Below, one piece after another: positions 56,393 through 64,000 of a DNA stretch of 64,000 nt. This DNA comes from Pegoplata infirma (taxonomy: Eukaryota; Arthropoda; Insecta; Diptera; Anthomyiidae), in the NCBI GenBank assembly GCA_963921195.1, contig OY992536.1:176894995-176958994 (forward strand). The letters run 5' to 3'. Under the pieces are notes generated by a model. That model worked only from the letters and a program-made list of their open reading frames with translations. It ran no database searches and had not been told where the DNA came from. Each line of letters starts with the position of its first letter. Positions within the stretch are counted from its first letter, which is position 1. Both the position numbers and the translations under genes were made by a program.

Positions 56393-57183
56393 CACTTAAA
56401 TAACATTCCACTAGTTAATAAGATCAATAGACACACTAAATATTGTTTGGGAAATGTAATAGAAGGGTTTGGATCAATCGTTACTTTTTCGTTTGTTAAT
56501 CATCACGGTTTTAAAATTACATCTGTTTCTCCCAAGGTTGGCAATCGATACCCACCCATAATAATGGTATTTGGCTATTGTACCGCAACCAATAAAGATA
56601 TGGACATTTTTAAAAGCGATTATGAAAGTCGATGAAATTTCTAGTATTTTTGATGTGTTACTTCGTGTTTGTACTGGTTTATTTTCGTTATATAGGCCAA
56701 TACCTTTAAAATACCGTTTCAAACGGTATTATAAAGGTATTGGCCTGTATTTCGAAAAGCAACCGGTACAAACACGAAGTAGCACATCAAAAAAAATAGA
56801 AATTTCATCGACTTTCATAATCGCTTTTAAAAATGTCCATATCTGTATTGGTTGCGGTACAATAGCCAAATACCGATATTTTGGGTGGGTATCGATTGCC
56901 AACCTTGGTTTCTCCCGATAAATGGATATATTGTAGTTGTAAAAGATTTTTTACAAGAAAACGTCCTAATTACCATTTTAAAGACATATTTTTGAAAAGA
57001 AAAATTTTTCTTAAAATTTCTGATTATTTTGATTATCCAATGCCGTCAAGTGAAATTGGTTTTTATCGTGTTAAAAATTTTGATGAAGTTTGTACTGAAA
57101 TTAATATAATCATGGTTGAATTTAAATGTATTCTTACAACATTTCATATCGAAAAAACTGCAATAACTCTTTTACATACGTAA
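56393..57183 (+). pseudogene. Unidentified element-borne ORF broken by a hAT foldback
   Basis: Open reading runs from just after a TGA at 56390-56392 to 56532. After the 375-bp insertion and one 8-bp duplication it continues in the same codon phase (GTT TCT CCC at both junctions) to TAA at 57181-57183. That is about 135 codons without the insertion. Visible pieces include FGSIVTFSFVNHHGFKITS before and KWIYCSCKRFF and DYFDYPMPSSEIGFYRV after. I do not recognise the family. The C-x-C and basic run (CSCKRFFTRKRP) might suggest nucleic-acid binding, but that is speculative. Confidence 0.5.
56533..56907. mobile_element. hAT-type foldback MITE, 375 bp, perfect 8-bp duplication
   Basis: Ends CAAGGTTGGCAATCGATACC and inverse; GTTTCTCC on both sides (56525-56532, 56908-56915). 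Arms of about 185 bp pair almost perfectly around 56717-56722 (TACCGTTTC / AAACGGTA). The arm includes TACCGCAACCAATA and GAAGTAACACATC-type blocks. Non-coding; ORFs through it are read-through of the host ORF. Confidence 0.95.
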
Positions 57184-57607
57184 TTCCAAAAACATATATC
57201 AGTTCTATTACTCAATTCTTAAATGTTAAGATGATCATTAAAACATTATTTAATATAAATTTTTCAAAAATAAATTTAAAAAAAAAATTATTTTGTTCTG
57301 TATGTAATGAGAAAATTTCGACAAAGAGTAATATTTTGTTGCCAGCACATTTTTTATACTATTCGCTATTTCCGCAAAGCGTAGTATTTTTTGTGTAACC
57401 AGTATATTACCAGTACATTTTTTTTTTGCTATTCGATATTTCTGCAAAGCGTAGTATTTTTTGTGTAGCCAATGTTCTGCCAGTACACATTTTTTTGTAC
57501 CGTTGGCAATTTCTGGCTGGGTAATTATGTTTCTGTAGAAAAGATTAAAGTTTTTTATAGGAAAATGTTTTATAGGATAATGTTTTATAGGAGAATGTTT
57601 CTATAGA

Positions 57608-58216
57608 AAACAAGTAAATAAGTTTAATTCGGCCCTGCCGAATGTAGTGATACCCTCCACAATTTCATTATTGCAAAAAACATTATTTAAAAGGAATTTA
57701 CTCTAAAAAAAATTAAAAATATTTTTTGAAAAAAAAAAATCCGCGATAAAAAAAATCCGCGATTTTTGTCTTTTTTGTCAAAAAATATGTTCGTACTTGT
57801 TTAAATACCATTTGGTGTTCAATTATGTTTACATATGTTAACCAGCAGGCGAATTAAAGCATTTTGTATTTTAAAGTTATGTTGAATGTACTGAAATTTT
57901 TGAGGTGTCCTTACATTTTCGTTCATAACTTTTGAACCGCTGAACCGATATCGCTCAAATGCAATACCAAACTTCTCGGGAGAACTTCAAATAAATATGT
58001 TAAGTTTCAGTCATCTCTGTCCAATATTTTGTCCGTGATCACCATTTCCACAGACAGACGGACAGACGGACAGACGGACATCGCTAGAATGTCTTAGAAT
58101 CGATCACTGATCAATAATATATATACTTTATGGGGTCCCAGACCGATATTTCGATGAGTTACAAACGGAATGACAAACTTATATATACCCTCTATCACTA
58201 AGTGGAGGGTATAAAA
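57608..58216 (+). mobile_element. DINE/Helentron-like repeat, most complete small copy
   Basis: Begins ACAAGTAAATAAGTTTAATT with the hairpin TTCGGCCCTGCCGAA. GATACCCTCCAC follows and its inverse GTGGAGGGTAT stands at the far end (58201-58211), a sub-terminal inverted repeat. Between them are GAACCGCTGAACCGATATCG, (GACA/GGAC)n near 58050-58080 and GATCACTGATCAATAATA. Hairpin plus sub-terminal repeats and no clear target duplication fit DINE/Helentron elements. The assignment is by structure only. Confidence 0.6.
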
Positions 58217-59413
58217 ATCACTGTAAAAAATTGTCGGACGTAAATTAAAGATGCTTTTTTTAAATAATTTAAATTTTGGAAAATATTCGGAAAACTGTTT
58301 ACGAATATTTATTTCGCCGAATATTAAAAAACATGCCGAATACCGAATATTGACGAATATTCGTGACATCCCTAGAAAAAAATTTCTCAGAAAATTATAC
58401 TTTTCTACAGGAAAAATGTCCCGGAATCTAGGAATATATATAATCATTTAAATTCCTATGAGGAACATAGGAACATTTCTAATCTCAGGTAGGTCCCTTT
58501 GAAAAAGTGTTTAAGAATCTGATAATTTTGGTGTAGGAAGGACTTTTTGGAATCTCAGACTTTTTCTGTAGAAAAAAATGTCTTAGAATTCAATAATTTT
58601 TTTAAAGAAAAGGGTTTTAGAGTGAAAATTTTTCAATAAGAAAAATAAATCTCAGAACCAGTCAAGTTTTCTATGGAAAATGTCTGTTTGGAAATTTTTC
58701 TATACGACGATTTTTTCTAAATATTAGAACTCTTCAATGGAAAATTTTTTCCCTCAGTAATTGAGAATTTTTGTACATGAAAGTGTATCAGAAACTGAGA
58801 ATTTCTATATACCCTGCAGAAATGTCTCGGACTTTTTCTATTGGAAGCATTTATTATCATATAAGACGTTTTCTTTAGGAAAAATGTCTTAGAATCGTAA
58901 AAATTTTCTATTGCAAAAATGTCCTTGATGCTGACACATTTCCAATATGAAAAATATTTCATAATTTAAAAAAAAAAATTCTCAGAACATGAGAATTTTT
59001 CTATAATTTTTACCTTTATCCATTTTAAAATTCTCATAACAAAAGTTTATGCAAATTTTTGGCACATTATCTTAAATTACGATGTTAAATAAGTTTTTTA
59101 AATATAATTCATAAACACTTGCAACAACTTTCAATTTGTTGCATCAAAATCAATTTCATAAAATCTTGTTTAAAACTTTATGTTCACTTTTACTTTCATT
59201 TTATACAGAAAAAAAAATATATAAAATGAGGCCAAAAATCTCAATATTACTCATCTACGTATATATGTGTGTGACATTTTCCTAGCCAAAGCAAAAGAAA
59301 AATCCATATTTACAACCAAAACCCCTTCCCAAAATAACCAAAAAAAAAAGTAGTTTATGACAACATGTGCGTTTTAAAAAAATGTCAACATTCTGTTTGT
59401 TGTGTCTACTTAC
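58217..59413. other. Probable intron: decayed repeats
   Basis: 58255-58372 has ATTCGTGACATCCCTAG and GCCGAATA motifs of an ATTCGG-type repeat. 58380-59000 is decayed 36-bp repeat. 59000-59280 is AT-rich. If the exon at 59414-59590 belongs to a functional gene this is its downstream intron. No following exon was recognised. Confidence 0.45.
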
Positions 59414-59590
59414 CGCTACAGAATTCTTCATATCAGCTAGGGCTGATGCAAATTCAGAAAAATGCAATTCTGGGCAATAAATAATGGGAGCCAATAAATC
59501 TCCAGATTTGCGTCCAGCTTCAACAGACTTAACTTCCCATTCTTCGGAATTTGTCAATATAGCACCATGATATTTACCAGTAGCAATACC
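59414..59590 (-). CDS. grsm: Internal exon of an M17 aminopeptidase (NPEPL1 / granny-smith type)
   Basis: Minus-strand exon of 177 bp (59 codons), phase 0 at both ends. A pyrimidine-rich tract and TTTCAG acceptor precede GGT (59590), and AGCG/GTAAGTAG is the donor at 59413. The peptide starts GIATGKYHGAILTNSEEWE and includes SGDLLAPIIYCPELHFSEFA and ADMKNSVA. This closely fits the segment of NPEPL1-type leucyl aminopeptidases that follows the ATLTGAQ motif, C-terminal to the metal-binding NTDAEGR box. M17 enzymes are two-metal cytosolic exopeptidases forming hexamers. The metal ligands lie in upstream exons outside or not recognised here. No stop or frameshift. The gene symbol is by analogy with Drosophila. 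Confidence 0.85.
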
Positions 59591-59713
59591 CTGAAACGAC
59601 AACGAAAAAAAAAACAACATGAAAAACAAGTCAAATATTGAATGAAGAGTGAAAAAGTCAATTTAATGCATTGTATACAAGTACAAACAAGCACACACAC
59701 AAGCACATAAACA
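59591..59713. other. Upstream intron start of the exon gene
   Basis: On the minus strand this is the 3-prime end of the preceding intron, with a T-rich tract directly before the acceptor. No further exon recognised up to the window end at 64000. Confidence 0.5.
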
Positions 59714-61019
59714 TTAGAGGGGCATTTTTTATATGGCAAAAAAAGTTTTTCTTTCAATTTTGAAACTCGGAGCAAATTTTAATTTTCCAAAGGCCTAAGA
59801 CTACTGTGGTACAAATTTTAGGTCAATTGGATTAAATTAACCCGTGGCGTCCGGCGATCAAAGTTTGGATTTTAAAAAAAATTTTAAAATCAGTCGAATG
59901 GTTTTCGTGATATCTCCTATTTGAAATTTACAACAAAAACAAAATGGCATACGCTCGAGAATTTAAAAAAAAATTAAAATTAAAAAAAAAAATCTAAACT
60001 TAATTTGCGAAATCAAAGCATTTTGTTTCAGGCGCCCTTTGATCAAAATTTAATAGTTTTTGGTGAAAATGTTCTATAAAAAACAAACCACGGTTTAAAA
60101 TGATCGAACTTCTCTCAAATGAAAGTTTGTTTTAAATTCTTTAAAATGGTCAAAGAAAAAAAAATAAGATTTTTTGTTTTAAAGTTTCTTGACTGTAAGA
60201 AAACACCGCCATTTTTTGCAAATTTTAAATAGCGATATCTCGAAAACAGTTCAAACGATTTTAAAATTTTTTTAGTACACGTGTTCAGCGCATAAAAATT
60301 AATAAATATGATGCATCGCAACATATTTTTTAACTTTTTATACCCTCCAACCACAGTATGGGGGTATACTCACTTTGTCATTCCGTTTGTAACGCATCGA
60401 AATATCGGCCCCATAAAGTATATATATTATTGATCTATGATCGATTCTAAGACATTCTGTGAATGTCCGTCTGTCCGTCCGTCTGTCTGTAGATAACACA
60501 ATGCAGTCCAAAATAAAACAGCTACACTCCTGAAGTTTGGCACAAATATGTCTCATGTTCATAGGCAAGTTAAGTTCGTGAATGGGCAAAATCGGGCCAG
60601 GGGAGAAAAAGTTCCCCTTTGAAGAACTGAACCAACCTCTGAAAAAATACACTCTTTTACATCTTTTTTTGTATTTTTGTTAAATAAATGAAACATTTGG
60701 TGTATTTATCGCGATGGGAAGGCGGTCTAAAAGTCCCCCACTGACCCCCATCACCCCCCCCCCAAAAAACGCCCCTGACATTTTTTTTTTTTTTAATTTT
60801 TATACATTTCGGAGGGTATAAAAGATTCGGCACAGCCGAATTTAACGCTCTCACTTGTTTTTCTTGTAATTTTCAAAAATCCAAAAACTTTGATCGAAGG
60901 GCGAAACGGGTTAATTAAATCCGAATAGCCTCAAATGTGTACCACATTATTTTAAGGCCTAGTTGACAAAATCAAAAAACTTGAGAAAATCAAAAGTTTA
61001 AGCAAAAATGCTACTCTAA
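59714..61019. mobile_element. Inverted-repeat element, TTAGAGTGGCATTTTT ends
   Basis: TTAGAGGGGCATTTTTTATA at the left, CAAAAATGCTACTCTAA at the right. Arms pair through AAGGCCTAAGACTACTGTGG / CCACATTATTTTAAGGCCT and TTAACCCGTGGCGTCCG / GGCGAAACGGGTTAA. The arms are diverged. A DINE-like repeat is nested at 60338-60862. A lone terminus of the family is at 24920. Target duplication not resolved. Confidence 0.65.
60338..60862 (-). mobile_element. DINE/Helentron-like repeat, nested
   Basis: TATACCCTCCAACCACAGTA ... GTCCGTCTGTCCGTCCGTCT ... GGAGGGTATAAAAGATTCGG with hairpin ATTCGGCACAGCCGAAT and CACTTGTTTTTC. Both GGGTATA sub-terminal blocks are present. It splits the element at 59714-61019. Confidence 0.6.
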
Positions 61020-61276
61020 CGAACAGAAAGGATAAAGTGTAGTAAAGAATGAACGAAAAAATTGTAGAACTTTTTAAAACGCATGAATTATAATCATGCA
61101 CAAAGGAAAAGAGAAGATTGTAAACTAAAGTTGAATGTTTAAAAGTTAAATTATTAAGCCAAGGGCATCATGTAGTTTAACCAAGGAGTTTATATGAAAA
61201 GAGGAGACCAAAAGTGAAATGCTTTCCACACTTTCCAACCAGTATAGGACCCAATGACGCCTTTCTGTCTATCGCA

Positions 61277-61934
61277 CACAGAAAGAATTGAAAACGAAAA
61301 TCAATCAACAAAAACGCGGATTCAATTAATTTTTTAATTGAAACTCCTCCGATAAAGAAAATTGTTATATCAATCATCAAATTGTAGGTGATTAATTGAT
61401 TTTTATTTCAATTAATCATTTTTACGATTTTGATAAAAAATTTGATAAATTTTTTATTTAAAGTCAATTAAAATAATGATGATTTTAATGACTTACGTAA
61501 GTCATTATAATAAAATAAAAAAATTTCAGAACTAGATTTTCACTTTTTGACTCACTGTACATTATTTTGATTAAAAATAAAATAAATTTAAATATTTTTT
61601 ATTTTTTTTAATTTTTTTTTTTTTTAATTTTCATTACCTTTAAGTACATACGTAATTAGTTATTAATACTGTTTTGATAATCATTACATTTGGCACATTT
61701 GCTTGTAAATGTAATGGGAAAGGTAATTCGAATCAGAAGTAGTTATAACTTTTGAATTTCCCATTACACATTTCATTACTTGGTAATGCAAGTTTTTGCT
61801 GGGGTATGTTGAAAATTTGTAATTTGATAGTTAAAGAAAATAACAAAAATTTTGATCAAAACAGTAATTGACTCATTTAATTTTATTGATCAATAGATTT
61901 AATTAAAACTTTTTAGCCAATAATTTTTTGTGTG
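61277..61934 (+). mobile_element. CACAG...TGTG MITE, copy 5 with an insertion
   Basis: CACAGAAAGAATTG to AATTTTTTGTGTG, with CA on both sides (61275-61276, 61935-61936). About 61480-61800 is foreign to the family (ATGACTTACGTAAGTCATTA, CATTACTTGGTAATGCAAG, TTTTTGCTGGGG), probably another small insertion whose ends I could not fix. Confidence 0.65.
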
Positions 61935-61936
61935 CA

Positions 61937-62544
61937 CTGTGGCCGAAATCACTGATCTAGCGGCGCTTAAGTCAAAATTAAAAAAATAAAATTGATAAAT
62001 GTTTTGTACTGAGTCATTGGATAGTATTTTGAGATCAATCGTTCCTGTTGGACCAATCAATATCTCACAAGGTATTATGGTCATATGCTGGTAAAGTTCT
62101 TAGATGGTCAACATCGAACCAGAGGGTAAAAACAATTTCTGAAAAATTCCAGTTTCTAACGTTTTTATTTTGTGTACTTTTGTTAAGCAAGTTATACATT
62201 TTTACGTCAGAAGAAAATCAAAGTTCTCCACTTAAACTCAGGGGTTTAAAAATTATGTTTATACCCTTCACAGTGATAGAGGGTATTTATAAGTTTGTCA
62301 TTCCGTTTGTAACTCATCGAAATATCAGTCTAAGATCCCATAATGATCGGTCTAAGACCCCGTAATGTTCGTCTGTCCGTCCCACAGTGGACCAAACCCA
62401 GCAAAACTTAGATTACCAAATAAGGTATAAAATAAGGTATAGCATCTCTTATTTTATACATTGCAGCATTGATGATTTTAACAGGCGATGAGACTCAAAG
62501 TAATGCATCCACATTATCACAAAGAATACCAGTAAGGTATAAAA
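61937..62544. other. DINE-like fragments and GTATAAAATAAGG repeats
   Basis: 62075-62130 and 62265-62390 carry DINE-like pieces (GGTAAAGTTCTTAGATGG, GTCATTCCGTTTGTAACTCA). 62395-62545 has several AAGGTATAAAATA motifs, which recur beyond the next element at 63905-64000. Confidence 0.5.
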
Positions 62545-62547
62545 TAA

Positions 62548-63874
62548 TGGGGCTATTCTAAAATTTTATTATTATAATAAGTGCTATTATTAGCAACCCA
62601 GGATTTTATTATAGATACCAAAAATTTCAACTCTAAAAAAAGCTTTATCAACTTTTTGTTGTTCTAAAACAATTTAATTTGAAATTTGAATTTAGACAAC
62701 AAAATTTTATAAGCACAATAGCTGTATGGGTAGGTGGGTGGTTTTGATATTTTGTTATTTTTGGAGGCATGGGTTCAAATCCCACCCATTTCTAACAAAT
62801 ATTTTTTTTTTGCCAATTTTTATTTTTTTTTATTACAAATATTATAATGCAGTTTTTTTTAATTTTTAAATTTCGCAATTTTTAAAAGATGCAAAAAAAA
62901 AATTGATTTTTGCATCTTTTTTTTCTGAAATTATTATTATTGTATGGTTTTAATTGGCTATTTCTCTCGCAAAAAAACATTATAATTGTCTTTAGAGGAA
63001 AAAAATAATATTTTTTTTTTAACTACACTTTTTTGCATGCAAAAAAAATTGCAATAATTTTTGTAATAATATGTTTCTTATTTTTGACTACAATAATGCG
63101 TATTTTGAAAAATTGCGAAAAAAATACGGAATTTTGACGAAAGCAAAATGTTGGTTTCTTGTAATAAATGAAAAAAATATTGTTATAGATGACAAAACTT
63201 GTTATAGACTGAAAAGTACATAACAATATTTTGTCATCTATAACAATATTTTTTTCATTTATAACAAGAAACCAACATTTTGTTTTCGTCAAAATTCCGT
63301 ATTTTTTCGCAATTTGTCAAAATACGCATTATTGTAGTCAAAAATAAGAAACATATTATTACAAAAATTATTGCAATTTTTTTTGCATGCAAAAAAGTGT
63401 AGTCAAAAAAAAATATTATTTTTTTTCCTCTAAAGACAATTATATGTTTTTTTGCGAGAGAAATAGCCAATTAAAACCTACAATAATAATAATTTCAGAA
63501 AAAAAAGATGCAAAAATCAATTTTTTTGCATCTTTTAAAAATTGCGAAATTTAAAAATTAAAAAAAACTGCATTATAATATTTGTAATAAAAAAAAAATA
63601 AAAATTGGCAAAAAAAAAAATATTTGTTAGAAATGGGTGGGATTTGAACCCATGCCCCCAAAAATAACAAAATATCAAAACCACCCACCTACCCATACAG
63701 CTATTGTGCTTATAAAATTTTGTTGTCTAAATTCAAATTTCAAATTAAATTGTTTTAGAACAACAAAAAGTTGATAAAGCTTTTTTTAGAGTTGAAATTT
63801 TTGGTATCTATAATAAAATTCTGGGTTGCTAATAATAGCACTTATTATAATAATAAAATTTTAGAATAGCCCCA
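62548..63874. mobile_element. 1.33-kb near-perfect palindromic element
   Basis: TGGGGCTATTCTAAAATTTT and inverse, with TAA on both sides (62545-62547, 63875-63877). Arms of about 650 bp meet near 63200, separated by a short loop (TTGTTATAGACTGAAAAGTA). A 3-bp TAA duplication and GGG-rich ends are compatible with PIF/Harbinger (inference). Each arm contains GCATGGGTTCAAATCCCACC, which resembles a tRNA B box. ORFs inside are mirror artefacts. Confidence 0.8.
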
Positions 63875-63877
63875 TAA

Positions 63878-64000
63878 GTCATAAATTTATAACGAAGAAT
63901 ACGAGTAAGGTGTAAAATATATGATATTTTATAGGTTACGAGTAAGGCATATAATATAGCATACCAGAACGCAATATATAAGGTGTTACGAGTAGTGAAA
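63878..64000. repeat. ACGAGTAAGGTATAAAAT-type short repeat
   Basis: ACGAGTAAGGTGTAAAATAT, ACGAGTAAGGCATATAATAT and GGTGTTACGAGTAGTG show a degenerate short repeat continuing past the window edge. Confidence 0.5.

Larger units (their letters stand above)
55783..57521 (+). mobile_element. TA-flanked CCCAGGCAG element with a small ORF
   Basis: CCCAGGCAGAAAAATAC to GGCAATTTCTGGCTGGG, TA at 55781-55782 and 57522-57523. The left subterminal module (CGCCAGTTGTACGTGTGCCC, CCAATGTTGGCAAACCGTGG) is tandemly duplicated at 55895-56060. The right end repeats GTAGTATTTTTTGTGTARCC twice. The middle carries an interrupted ORF (56393-57183). It is the longest member of a family whose other copies lack the ORF, so it may be closest to the autonomous form (inference). 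Confidence 0.75.

Noticed and set aside
62755..62790. tRNA gene at GGGTTCAAATCCCACC
   Set aside because: Only a B-box-like stretch is present. No A box at the right distance and no cloverleaf could be built.
63023..63470. ORFs in the 62.5-63.9 kb palindrome
   Set aside because: Both come from the two arms of the same inverted repeat and mirror each other; no recognisable domain.

Overview
This window is eukaryotic, very AT-rich (long A and T runs everywhere) and almost gene-free. The single confident host coding sequence is one spliced exon, minus strand, 59414-59590, of an M17-family aminopeptidase of the NPEPL1 / Drosophila granny-smith type. Together with the repeat content (RNase H-bearing non-LTR element with a CTAACC tail, DINE/Helentron-like repeats, Foldback-like elements, a tRNA-derived SINE) this points to a dipteran, most likely a higher fly with a large repeat-rich genome. 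Much of the window may lie in introns of that gene or in adjacent intergenic DNA; I could not find its neighbouring exons.

The window is a stack of nested transposable elements, many of them palindromic. At 1.7-11.0 kb is a 9.3-kb Foldback-type element (FB1) with two arms of more than 4 kb. Each arm is built of a terminal cap of 20-bp units, about 56 copies of a 21-bp unit, a 130-150-bp satellite and a T-rich short repeat, around a 750-bp core. Two smaller relatives lie at 16.9-17.6 kb (FB2) and 18.0-20.0 kb (FB3), and a decayed end at 46.3 kb. All use the termini CACCATTTACAG, flanked by TA. FB2 sits exactly between a hAT-type MITE and that MITE's own target-site duplication, which shows that FB duplicates TA. 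FB3 is an internally deleted form of FB1.

11.8-16.2 kb is one 19-bp minisatellite split by a Stowaway-like MITE and a 2.2-kb TA-flanked inverted-repeat element. 20-24.4 kb holds a nested series of hAT-like and palindromic elements. 26.1-35.1 kb is a 36-bp dyad-containing tandem array, invaded by a DINE-like repeat that carries a 3.7-kb inverted-repeat element with further elements inside it. 36-41.9 kb and 48-50.8 kb are DINE-like repeats carrying a second foldback family (TGGGGCATTCC ends). 43.0-45.4 kb is a TA-flanked MITE containing a 5-prime-truncated, nonsense-mutated LINE. 51-58 kb holds a SINE, several MITEs with readable target-site duplications, a MULE-like element and a larger TA-flanked element whose small ORF is broken by a hAT foldback. 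59-64 kb has the host exon followed by two more foldback-type elements.

The target-site duplications and nesting give a partial relative chronology of the insertions. No CRISPR, prokaryotic operon, rRNA gene or intact transposase was seen. All homology statements come from motif recognition and by-eye alignment; no database search was possible.
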